Origin: Abditibacteriaceae bacterium
GTDB taxonomy: Bacteria > Armatimonadota > Abditibacteriia > Abditibacteriales > Abditibacteriaceae
DNA length: 64,000 nt
Direction: 5' to 3'
NCBI GenBank assembly: GCA_019239895.1
Contig: JAFAZH010000026.1
Location: 1 to 64,000, forward strand
Shown here: positions 49,795 through 57,523 of the stretch, piece by piece
How positions within the stretch are numbered: the stretch's first letter is position 1
Layout: every line of letters begins with the position of its first letter
Notes under the pieces: model-generated
What the model saw: only the letters and a program-made list of their open reading frames with translations
Databases searched by the model: none
Told to the model about the DNA's origin: nothing
Position numbers and translations under genes: made by a program

Positions 49795-49900
49795 AGTTTT
49801 TATCGCTTTACGGCTGGATTTACCTTGCAGTAGGGAGCAAAGTGAGACAAAATGCAGCCCGTGAGTTACTGAAAACTTCCAGAAGATGAACATTTATCTA

Positions 49901-50041
49901 ACACCCGGCGGTTGAAACCGCGTCTCCTGGCCTGTGGCCGACCGTCCCCCTGCGGGGACGGAGCGCCTACATACTGTGTGCCGTCCCCGCAGGGGGACGG
50001 TCAGCGGCACGCCTTGAGCCGCGACTTTAGTCGCCGGGTGC
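49901..50041. repeat. Palindromic element, family J
   Basis: Arms CACCCGGCGGTTGAAACCGC and GCGACTTTAGTCGCCGGGTG surround a centre with the strong hairpin GACCGTCCCCCTGCGGGGAC and its reverse complement. It fills the gap between the xylose-isomerase-like and oxidoreductase genes. No other copy is in the window. Confidence 0.85.
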
Positions 50042-50099
50042 CTATTCATGCTCTGTAATTTCTAACAACTCACAAAAATCTGGAGATGAGGACATTCTG

Positions 50100-51101
50100 A
50101 TGGCGAAAGTTCGCGTTGCAATTTTAGGATGTGGTGGGATGGCGGGCGCTCATGCCCAACGATACAAGAAGAATCCCGATGTGGAGATCGTTGCTCTGAG
50201 CGATGTGTCGGAAGACGTGGTGAACCGCTTCATCGAGCGGAACCTGAAAGATTATGAGCCAAAACCGGCGATCTTCACCGACCCGGCTCAGATGTATGCC
50301 GAGGCGAAACCCGATGCCGTCAGCATCGTGACGCCCCACACCATGCACTACGAGCATGGGATACAAGCCTTGGAGGCTGGTTGCCATGTCTTGATGGAAA
50401 AGCCAATGGTCACGGCTTCGGATCAGGCGCATAAGTTGGCAGAGAAGGTTAAAGAGACGGGCAAGATTTTCACGATTGGCTACAACACGCCCTGCACCCC
50501 GGAATTCCGTTATTTGCGCAACATTGTGCGCAATAAGGAAATGGGCAAGCTGGAAACCGTGACAGGTTGGTTAGCGCAGAACTGGCGTCAGGGCACCAAG
50601 GGTTCATGGCGTCAAGACCCCTCCCTTTCGGGTGGGGGTCAAATGTACGACAGCGGCGCGCACCTTTTCAACAGCCTGGTGTGGACAGTCGAGCAGCCTA
50701 TCAAAGATGTGCTGGCGTTCGTAGATAACATGGATACCCCCGTGGACATTAACGGCACCGTGAATATCCGCTTCGCCGATGGGACTCTGGCGACTATTAC
50801 CGTTGTCGGTAACTGTCCCAGCGATGGCGCAGGCATGTATCTGACCTTTGAAGAGGGTCGCGTGGAGATTGATGGTTGGGGCGGTAGCTGGATTAAGGTC
50901 TTCCGTCGTGGCGAAGGACAGATTAAATATCCGCCTATCCCCGGCAAGGCCGAGACCCCCAACGACAACTTCATTAACGCCATTTTGGGCCGTGATGAAC
51001 CCATGACCAGCCCCCTCAATGGCATCAACCAGAGCGAACTCATGGACGCTATCTACGAGTCGGCGCAGACTGGTCAGATAGCGCATCCAAAAGCGCGGTA
51101 G
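50100..51101 (+). CDS. Gfo/Idh/MocA-family oxidoreductase
   Basis: A 333-aa NAD(P)-dependent sugar-type oxidoreductase. The N-terminal nucleotide fold reads VAILGCGGMAGAHAQRYKKN; the second block VSIVTPHTMHYEHGIQALEAG and the catalytic EKPMV (Lys conserved) follow near residues 80-100. The C-terminal domain has GGGQMYDSGAHLFNSLVWT with the usual D..H. The family acts on inositols, glucose-fructose or deoxy-sugars; no more can be said. It follows the isomerase-like gene with 305 nt between, so a common sugar pathway is possible. Its stop codon adjoins the next repeat. Confidence 0.92.
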   Translation: MAKVRVAILGCGGMAGAHAQRYKKNPDVEIVALSDVSEDVVNRFIERNLKDYEPKPAIFTDPAQMYAEAKPDAVSIVTPHTMHYEHGIQALEAGCHVLMEKPMVTASDQAHKLAEKVKETGKIFTIGYNTPCTPEFRYLRNIVRNKEMGKLETVTGWLAQNWRQGTKGSWRQDPSLSGGGQMYDSGAHLFNSLVWTVEQPIKDVLAFVDNMDTPVDINGTVNIRFADGTLATITVVGNCPSDGAGMYLTFEEGRVEIDGWGGSWIKVFRRGEGQIKYPPIPGKAETPNDNFINAILGRDEPMTSPLNGINQSELMDAIYESAQTGQIAHPKAR

Positions 51102-51211
51102 TCAGTAGCCGGTGGTCGGTGGTCGGTAGTCAGTGGGAAGACCGGGGTAGAGCGATTTCCTTAACCTCTGGTTTTCCTCACCGACTACCGACTACCGACC
51201 ACCGACCACCA
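51102..51211. repeat. Palindromic element, family H
   Basis: GTAGCCGGTGGTCGGTGGTC and GGTCGGTAGTCAGTGGG on the left pair with CACCGACTACCGACTACCGA and CCACCGACCACC on the right. It occupies the full gap between the oxidoreductase stop (51099-51101) and the hisD start (51214). Confidence 0.82.
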
Positions 51212-51213
51212 TT

Positions 51214-52503
51214 ATGCAACTTATCGAAGGTTATGCCGCAGCACAGGCTGCGGTAAAGCGGGCCAATGCCGTCCGCGCTCTGGGAGCCGATCCCCAAGTC
51301 GAGGCGTCGGTGCGGGAGATTTGTGAGGCGGTGCGCCATGAGGGTGACACGGCCTTGCTGCGCATCGAGCGGCAGTTCGACTGCCCGACTCTGGAACAGT
51401 CGCAACTCCGGGTTACCGAAGCAGAGATTGAAGCTGCCTGGCAAAGCCTGCCCGACCGAGCTAAGCAAGCGTTGCAGCGGGCGGCAGGTAACATTGAGTA
51501 TTTCCACCGCAAACAGCCTGTAGGTGACTGGTTCACCACTTCACCGGATGGCGTGTTTTTAGGACAACGCTACACGGCCATTGAGCGCGTGGGAATGTAT
51601 GCGCCCAACTATCGCGCTGCCTATCCTTCCACAGTTCTCATGCTGGCCGTGCCTGCGCGGGTGGCCGGGGTGCGCGACTTGGTATTAGCTTCGCCACCTT
51701 CCCAAGATGGCACTTCCCACCCTATGATCTTAGCGGCGGCTAAAGTCGCAGGTATCCAGGAAATCTATAAAGTCGGCGGCGCGGCAGCGATGGCTGCTCT
51801 CGCCTATGGCACAGAAACGGTGCGCGCTGTGGATAAGATTGTTGGCCCCGGCAGTATCTATGTCACCCTGGCCAAGAAATACCTTTATGGCATAGTCGGC
51901 ATTGATGGGCTATATGGCCCCAGCGAAGTGGTAGTGCTGGCGGATGACACGCCCGAAACTGCCGCCTTAGCCCCACAGTTAGCCGCAGACCTGATCGCTC
52001 AGGCCGAGCATGGCGCGGATTCCTTTGTCTGCTTCATTGCGCCATCCCTCACGCTGTGCCATGAGGTGATGCGCCATGTGGAAGCCCAGACACGCACCGG
52101 GGCACGCGCTGCCATTTTACGGGAGTCCCTCGAACACTCTCTGGTGTTATCCGTTGAATCAATGGAGCAAGCCCTGCAACTCTGCGACTTAGCCGCCCCG
52201 GAACACGCTGAAATCTGGAGCCATAACGCCCTATCGCTCTTGCCCAGGCTGTCGCACGTCGGTGCTGTATTCTTAAATACACCCGTGCCACTGGGTGATT
52301 ACATCGCTGGGCCATCGCACACTTTGCCCACGGGTTCCACCGCGCGTTTTGCCCAAGGCATTGGGGTGGAAACCTTTCTCAAGCGCACTTCCGTCATTGC
52401 GGCCTCGCGTGATTCTATCGCGGCCCTGGCCGAAGACCTGGCAACCTTAGCGACACTGGAAGACTTACCCGGTCACGCTGCGGCTGGTGGTGCAGCCAAG
52501 TAG
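51214..52503 (+). CDS. hisD: Histidinol dehydrogenase
   Basis: A 429-aa enzyme for the last step of histidine synthesis, oxidising L-histidinol to L-histidine with two NAD+ and a zinc. It contains YAPNYRAAYPSTVLMLAVPA, the signature GGAAAMAALAYGTETVRAVDKIVGPGSIYV in the NAD site, and AEHGADS with the catalytic His/Glu region. VFLNTPVPLGDYIAGPSHTLPTGSTARF lines the substrate site. The length is normal. No other his gene is adjacent. The start lies 2 nt after a palindromic repeat, so its ribosome binding site would be in the repeat (CCGACCACCATT, poor). Expression may depend on upstream translation. Confidence 0.94.
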   Translation: MQLIEGYAAAQAAVKRANAVRALGADPQVEASVREICEAVRHEGDTALLRIERQFDCPTLEQSQLRVTEAEIEAAWQSLPDRAKQALQRAAGNIEYFHRKQPVGDWFTTSPDGVFLGQRYTAIERVGMYAPNYRAAYPSTVLMLAVPARVAGVRDLVLASPPSQDGTSHPMILAAAKVAGIQEIYKVGGAAAMAALAYGTETVRAVDKIVGPGSIYVTLAKKYLYGIVGIDGLYGPSEVVVLADDTPETAALAPQLAADLIAQAEHGADSFVCFIAPSLTLCHEVMRHVEAQTRTGARAAILRESLEHSLVLSVESMEQALQLCDLAAPEHAEIWSHNALSLLPRLSHVGAVFLNTPVPLGDYIAGPSHTLPTGSTARFAQGIGVETFLKRTSVIAASRDSIAALAEDLATLATLEDLPGHAAAGGAAK

Positions 52504-52627
52504 ATTTTAATCGCTACTCCTTGGTTGTCCCTTTATTACATCGTAACAGAGGATGCACTTTGGCTTAACCACCGAGCCAGGCTGACCATAGTAACAACGG
52601 CTTAAAAGAGCCATCCTAGGACAGAAA

Positions 52628-52772
52628 TAAACAAGCCCCCGATTGAAATCGAGGGCTGCAAGACGAAATCCGCCTGCGCGGATTCCCTGTTTAGTGGCGT
52701 CTAAGTGCAGAGTCTAACCCACGAGGGTGGGTTTGGTTTCGCAGCCCTCGATTTCAATCGGGGGCTTGTTTA
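52628..52772. repeat. Palindromic element, family C, copy 2
   Basis: Perfect inverted arms of about 32 bp contain CCCGATTGAAATCGAGGGCT. Inside are the same two internal hairpins as copy 1 (8881-9021), AAATCCGCCTGCGCGGATT and AACCCACGAGGGTGGGTTT, in the opposite orientation. It ends 6 bp before the stop of the rhomboid-like gene. Confidence 0.9.
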
Positions 52773-52777
52773 TGTAT

Positions 52778-53539
52778 TTAATCGTCTTTCATCAGCCGTT
52801 CAAATTGCTTCTTGCGCCGCGCTCGTGCAATGCGCTCGAATGGGTTTAAGTCGCGCATTGAAAACTTGTCGTCACGCGGGCCACGTTGCACTTTCTGTTT
52901 TTTGGGTCGTGGCGCATAGGGCATTGAGGAATAGAGGTGGACATCGCTCCAGGCGCGTGTCCGCACCCACAAATAAGACGCTGCACAACCGGAGAGCGCA
53001 AAGAAGCCAAACAGAGGGTGCATTTTGGCATGGGTAAAGAAGATAATCAGCACTTCGCCAACGGCCAGCCACTTGGCTAAAATTGGGATAATGCCCCAGA
53101 ACCGGATTTCTAAATCAGGGTTCAACATGCACCACGCTACCGTGAGAGCCGCTAAGGGCAACGTTACGTTCACTGGAAATACACCGTGCAGCAACGCTGC
53201 CCCCGCTGACATCCCCAGCGCCGTTATGACCGACATCGCCGCCAGATAACCCGCATAGAAGCGTGTGCCCCAGGAACGCTCTAATGAGCCACCGATCCAA
53301 TACAACCACAAACCATAGAAAATCAGGCTAATCGGGTCAAAAGAGACCAACGGATAAGTGAGCAGCGCCCACGGATGAGCCAGTGAGACAGGCGCATCAA
53401 AAGCAAACCACTGGCCAACGATAGGCGTGCAGGCCGAGGCAATCAGCGTGGCAATGTTAATGACGATAATCCACTTGGTGAGTGGGTAATTGCCTTCTTG
53501 CCACGCATAACGAACGCGATCCCATCTGTCAGCTACCAT
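52778..53539 (-). CDS. Rhomboid-like membrane protein without catalytic motif
   Basis: A 253-aa protein with about six transmembrane helices and a basic C-terminal tail (RARRKKQFERLMKDD). The segment LIFYGLWLYWIGGSLERSWG followed by TRFYAGYLAAMSVI is the loop/helix region typical of rhomboids. Where the catalytic GxSG should stand the sequence reads NVTLPLAALTVAWC, so the Ser is missing. It is likely an inactive rhomboid relative (as derlins and related proteins). Such proteins can bind membrane substrates. Monocistronic, convergent with hisD. Confidence 0.75.
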   Translation of the reverse strand: MVADRWDRVRYAWQEGNYPLTKWIIVINIATLIASACTPIVGQWFAFDAPVSLAHPWALLTYPLVSFDPISLIFYGLWLYWIGGSLERSWGTRFYAGYLAAMSVITALGMSAGAALLHGVFPVNVTLPLAALTVAWCMLNPDLEIRFWGIIPILAKWLAVGEVLIIFFTHAKMHPLFGFFALSGCAASYLWVRTRAWSDVHLYSSMPYAPRPKKQKVQRGPRDDKFSMRDLNPFERIARARRKKQFERLMKDD

Positions 53540-53772
53540 AAGATTCAGTTAATCATAAAGAGCCGTGGCCTGTGCAAATACGATTCACTTAAATTAGCCA
53601 CTCCTCTTAGTGTTCTGGTGCTACCACGAAAAAGGTGACTCCTAAACGCAATTAAAGCGTCTACAAGTTGCTTGCATTTTAATTATAGCCTTGCTTTACT
53701 GCCGTATATTCCGTTCGGGAAAGACTCAGCTTATTAAGTAAAGACTTATTTGTAGGTTCTGGAGGGCATGAC

Positions 53773-54372
53773 ATGAAATATGCGGCAACTTCTGTTTTGG
53801 TCGGTGGCTTATTGGTTCTGAGCGTCGGACGCTGTATCAGCACACCTAACCTGTTGCAATTAGCAAGTAAGTCGGCACATAAGGGTAAGAGTAATGGGAA
53901 AATCTCTGACGCGCCAGCAGCAGGGCCGCAAGAGATTGCAGATTATCGAAAATGGACTCTGGTCAATCCAACACCTTATTATGTGCCAGCACCAAGAGCC
54001 GCCCAGTGCGCTAGGACCATACTGAACCCTCACGATGGCAAGTTCATCAAAGTTTATGTTAATGACATTGGACAACAAGCGATGTTAACCCAAAAAATAC
54101 CACAGTTTGCTGCGGGTTCAGTCATCGTCAAAGAAAAATTATCTCAGCAAGATAGCCCAACCCCAGAATTGCTAACGGTTATGATAAAGCGTGAAGCCGG
54201 GTATGACCCTGCTAAGGGCGATTGGGAATATATGATGGTGGATGGAACAGCCGAAGATGCGGAGAATCGTGGAAAATTAGGCTACTGCCAGGCCTGCCAC
54301 ATACCACAACAAGAGCAGGGTTATATCTTCCGCACGTATTTACCAGATGCGGTGCGCGAAAATCTGCGCTAA
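53773..54372 (+). CDS. Cytochrome P460-family protein
   Basis: A 199-aa exported protein: signal peptide (hydrophobic 7-22), then a beta-rich P460 fold with IADYRKWTLVNPTPYY, GKFIKVYVNDIGQQ and AGSVIVKEKLSQQ. The heme-attachment motif CxxCH is at residues 172-176 (CQACH) in the last quarter. P460 cytochromes bind a cross-linked c-type heme and oxidise hydroxylamine or detoxify NO; this member lacks a neighbour that tells which. The crosslinking Lys of P460 is not evident, so it may be a cytochrome c'-beta-like gas-binding protein. The ribosome binding site CTGGAGGG is 5 nt upstream. Confidence 0.85.
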   Translation: MKYAATSVLVGGLLVLSVGRCISTPNLLQLASKSAHKGKSNGKISDAPAAGPQEIADYRKWTLVNPTPYYVPAPRAAQCARTILNPHDGKFIKVYVNDIGQQAMLTQKIPQFAAGSVIVKEKLSQQDSPTPELLTVMIKREAGYDPAKGDWEYMMVDGTAEDAENRGKLGYCQACHIPQQEQGYIFRTYLPDAVRENLR

Positions 54373-54406
54373 GAAGTCCCCGCCGCAGTCGTGTAGTATT
54401 GAGATC

Positions 54407-55840
54407 ATGAAGAAATATAAGAATCAAGTCGAAGAGAATGAGCAGTTGCGCCTGGAACGCAACGAGGGTCAACGTTTAGCCGGAGTGCGCTCCGCCGAGA
54501 TGCCGCGCAGCGTGGCGATTGCCGAAGTGGAACCCGGCAGCATTGCCGAAGACTTGGGCTTAATGGCTGGCGTGCGTCTGATGCAGATTAACGACCAACC
54601 AGTGCGCGATTCCATTCAACTCAAAACAGCGGATGTCTCAGACCACCTGACCCTCACCGTGCTGCATTCCAACGGGCAACCGGAACGCTTCGATATTGAA
54701 AAAGACGCTTTCGAGCCACTGGGCATTGGCATAGATGCCGAGCTTTTCGATGGCGTCAAACGCTGCACCAATAAGTGCCCGTTCTGCTTTGTGGATCAAC
54801 TGCCGCCCCGCATCAAGAACGACACCGCCAAAAAGAACCTGCGCCGCACGCTTTACGTGCGCGACGACGATTACCGCCTGTCTTTTTTGCACGGCCACTA
54901 TATCACGCTCACTAATCTAAAAGACGCCGACTACGAGCGCATCATTGGGGAAAAGCTCTCGCCGCTGTATGTGTCCGTCCACGCCACCGACCCGGCCACC
55001 CGCATTCGCATGGTGGGCAACAAAAGCGGCGGCGAGATTATGGAGCGGATGCGCTATCTGATTGCTAACGGTATCCAGATCAACGCCCAAATCGTGCTTT
55101 GCCCCGGCTTAAACGACCGGGAGCAACTCGACCGCAGCCTCCACGACCTCATGACGCTCTGGCCGGGTGTGGAATCGGTGGCGGTGGTGCCAGTCGGTCT
55201 CACTAAGTTCATGCCCGCCTCGCGCAACCTGCGCACCGTGCAGCCGGAGGAAGCCCAACAGGTGCTTCAACAGTTGAAGCCTTATCAAAAAGCCGCACTC
55301 AGAGAATTTGGCACGCGCTTCGTTTACGCCTCCGACGAGATGTATCTCTTAGCAGGCGAAGAAATGCCGGGTACCGCGTTCTATGACGGCTTTCCGCAAT
55401 ACGCTAACGGCGTCGGTATGATTCGCTCTTTCCAAGACGAAATTGCCAAACTCCGTCGCCGCTCTACCCCACGCAATTCACACTCCACAATCCCCCGCAT
55501 CACGCTTGTCACCGGAGAACTGGCCGCCCCTGCTTTGCACGAGTTAGCCGAAGCCTTAACCGAAAAGCAAATCGCCCAGGCCGAAGTCGCCACCATCCGC
55601 AACACCTTCTGGGGCGGCAACGTCGCCTGCGCGGGATTATTGATGGGCCAGGAAATCTTGGATAACTTACAGGGCCGCAACTGTGGCGATTACGTCTTTC
55701 TGCCACCCGATGCGGTAGACAACCAAAGCCGCATGTTAGATGACATCACCCTCGCCGAAATGAGCCAGCAGCTTAACACCCAAGTGCGCTGTGACGCCAC
55801 TGGGCCTTTACAAATGGCAAAGCTTTTATCGAAGAACTAA
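54407..55840 (+). CDS. DUF512 PDZ/radical-SAM-like iron-sulfur protein
   Basis: A 477-aa cytoplasmic protein with an N-terminal PDZ-like segment (about 38-95: AEVEPGSIAEDLGLMAGVRL). A cysteine motif CTNKCPFC (Cys120, Cys124, Cys127) is followed by FVDQLPPRIKNDT, a barrel with SLHGHYITLTN-like and HATDPATR segments, and a C-terminal DUF512 domain. It matches the conserved FeS protein group (TIGR03279-like). The cysteine spacing (CxxxCxxC) suits a radical-SAM cluster. The substrate is unknown. I start at ATG 54407; the frame is open further upstream but overlaps the P460 gene. Its start lies 34 nt after the P460 stop. Confidence 0.85.
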   Translation: MKKYKNQVEENEQLRLERNEGQRLAGVRSAEMPRSVAIAEVEPGSIAEDLGLMAGVRLMQINDQPVRDSIQLKTADVSDHLTLTVLHSNGQPERFDIEKDAFEPLGIGIDAELFDGVKRCTNKCPFCFVDQLPPRIKNDTAKKNLRRTLYVRDDDYRLSFLHGHYITLTNLKDADYERIIGEKLSPLYVSVHATDPATRIRMVGNKSGGEIMERMRYLIANGIQINAQIVLCPGLNDREQLDRSLHDLMTLWPGVESVAVVPVGLTKFMPASRNLRTVQPEEAQQVLQQLKPYQKAALREFGTRFVYASDEMYLLAGEEMPGTAFYDGFPQYANGVGMIRSFQDEIAKLRRRSTPRNSHSTIPRITLVTGELAAPALHELAEALTEKQIAQAEVATIRNTFWGGNVACAGLLMGQEILDNLQGRNCGDYVFLPPDAVDNQSRMLDDITLAEMSQQLNTQVRCDATGPLQMAKLLSKN

Positions 55841-55938
55841 GAGTTCCTGAGATTCCCTTTCTTAAGTAAACGGACGCAATGGGAATTTAGCTTTGCCCTG
55901 GCCCTCTAACAATGGCAGGTTGATGGGGCACCGTCAGT

Positions 55939-56102
55939 AGCCCTCACCCCCAGCCCCTCTCCCAATACTGGTAGAGGGGAGTTCACACCCCTACGCTTCT
56001 TCTCAGGCAAAGTTTCTCTTTCAGAAGCATCATACTCTTAGGAGCCAGTCCGCCTTAGTGCTCCCCTCTACCAGTATTGGGAGAGGGGCTGAGGGTGAGG
56101 GC
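55939..56102. repeat. Palindromic element, family B, second copy
   Basis: Arms AGCCCTCACCCCCAGCCCCT, continuing CTCCCAATACTGGTAGAGGGG, from 55939 and their reverse complement to 56102, around a ~75-nt centre. Compared with the copy at 7814, the outer 25 bp are the same while the inner parts of both arms have changed together. The rest of 55841-56182 shows no gene. Confidence 0.88.
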
Positions 56103-56182
56103 CTTATTCCCGGCTCTGCAACTCTCTATCCTCGTCAGAGAACTGGGGATGAGGTCTTTCACTATCGTAAACTAAAGAGTGC

Positions 56183-57523
56183 ATGATTACGGCTATTGTG
56201 ACCAGTGATAATCATTTAGGGGTGTATTATGCCCGCTTGCGGCCTGACCGTTTGGAAGAACGGCGACGGTCGTTGCAGCGGGCCTTTGAGCGCGTGGTGG
56301 ATGCAGCTTTAGAGCGACGGGCGAATTTATTCTTGCACGCCGGAGACCTCTTTGATCGGCCTGACCCGCGCAATGCGGAGCGGCTTTTTGTGGCCCGGCA
56401 GATGCGCCGCCTGGGGGAAGCCAATATTCCTATCTTTGCCATTACGGGCAATCACGATAGCCCACGCAGTTATGGCTATGATGGCGGCATTGCGCCCCAG
56501 GAAGAGTTAGCGGCTTTAGATGCGATTCACCTCTTCCGCAATAGTCATGAGGTGCAGTCAAGAATGGTTGAGATTCAAGGCCAGCGTGTCTGCATCTGGG
56601 GCATGAGCAGTGATTTTAATCGGCCCTTAGATGTATGCCCGCTGGAAGATACTGTTAAAGAGCATCAGCGCGAGGGCGACATCAACATTGGCTTGCTGCA
56701 CTATGGAGTCGAAGGCTGGGCACGCGCTGATGTGCAAGAGCCGACGTTATCCCTGGAGAATCTGGATAAGCTCCAGGCCGATGCGCTTTGTATTGGTCAT
56801 TTACATGAGCGTCAACAAAAGCGCCTTCCCGGTGGTGCCGTGCTATTGAATCCCGGTGGAACCGAGCACATTCATTTCGGCGAAGAAAAGTTAGAGTGCG
56901 GGTTCTGGATTCTCAGCATGGAACCAGGGCACGTTGAAGCCGAGTATGTTCCCCTGCCCACGCAACCGATGCGGACATTGAGGATTGATCTGACAGATTG
57001 GCCCGCACCCCCCGGCCCCCTCTCCCCAGCTTGGGGAGAGGGGGAGAGAAGCGAATCTGAAATGGGTTTAGCAAAAGACACTGAGGAAGATCCTCAACCC
57101 GAATTTAACTCTTCTCCCGTTGCTAATGGTGACTCTCCCCTCTCCCCAAGTTGGGGAGAGGGGCCGGGGGTGAGGGCCGCTATTGAAGAGGTATCCGATC
57201 CGTCGCAGTTGTTGCGCGTGCGCTTAAGCGGGCGGGTGCCGCGTGAGCGATTTCAAGAGATTGACTTAGCAGCCATTCAAGCTGAGGCCAACGAGCGCAA
57301 CTTCTACTGTCAGCTTGAGACGGCAGAGTTGACGGTTTACGACCACGCTGAAGATTTGCTGATTGGCTATGGCGTGAGCTTTGACGCCGGGGCGGAACTG
57401 AAACATCAGATGCAATGTGTGCTAGAGAACTATTCTGATGATGCGGCGGAACAGGAGATTTGTCACTTAGCCGGGCAACACCTGGAAATGACTTATGACC
57501 GCTTGACGAAAGGTGCCCGATGA
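56183..57523 (+). CDS. sbcD: SbcD/Mre11-type exonuclease subunit with in-frame repeat insertion
   Basis: A 446-aa calcineurin-like phosphoesterase, nuclease subunit of the SbcCD complex that opens hairpins and cuts palindromic DNA. Metal sites are intact: Asp9 and His11 (SDNHLG), Asp55 (HAGDLFDRPD), Asn90-His91 (TGNHDSP), His173 (LLHYG), and His206/His208 (GHLHER). Residues about 273-332 are encoded by a family B palindrome (57001-57178), giving the mirror-like peptides PLSPAWGEGE and PLSPSWGEGPGVRA. The frame is preserved. The insert lies between the nuclease and the capping/C-terminal region. The sbcC start overlaps its stop by 4 nt (ATGA), so subunits are made together. Confidence 0.93.
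   Translation: MITAIVTSDNHLGVYYARLRPDRLEERRRSLQRAFERVVDAALERRANLFLHAGDLFDRPDPRNAERLFVARQMRRLGEANIPIFAITGNHDSPRSYGYDGGIAPQEELAALDAIHLFRNSHEVQSRMVEIQGQRVCIWGMSSDFNRPLDVCPLEDTVKEHQREGDINIGLLHYGVEGWARADVQEPTLSLENLDKLQADALCIGHLHERQQKRLPGGAVLLNPGGTEHIHFGEEKLECGFWILSMEPGHVEAEYVPLPTQPMRTLRIDLTDWPAPPGPLSPAWGEGERSESEMGLAKDTEEDPQPEFNSSPVANGDSPLSPSWGEGPGVRAAIEEVSDPSQLLRVRLSGRVPRERFQEIDLAAIQAEANERNFYCQLETAELTVYDHAEDLLIGYGVSFDAGAELKHQMQCVLENYSDDAAEQEICHLAGQHLEMTYDRLTKGAR
57001..57178. repeat. Family B palindrome inside the sbcD coding sequence
   Basis: Left arm about 57001-57048 (CCCCGGCCCCCTCTCCCCAG then CTTGGGGAGAGGGGGAGAG), right arm about 57133-57178, ending GCCGGGGGTGAGGGC. Centre about 85 nt. It keeps the reading frame open and free of stop codons. 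Confidence 0.92.

Noticed and set aside
51102-51211. CRISPR array in the GGTCGGTAGTCGG-type repeats
   Set aside because: Repeat units are short, adjoining, and mirrored as a palindrome; there are no regular spacers and no cas genes.
57001-57178. Break or frameshift of sbcD by the repeat
   Set aside because: The frame continues through the insert without a stop, and the C-terminal part and coupling to sbcC are intact.
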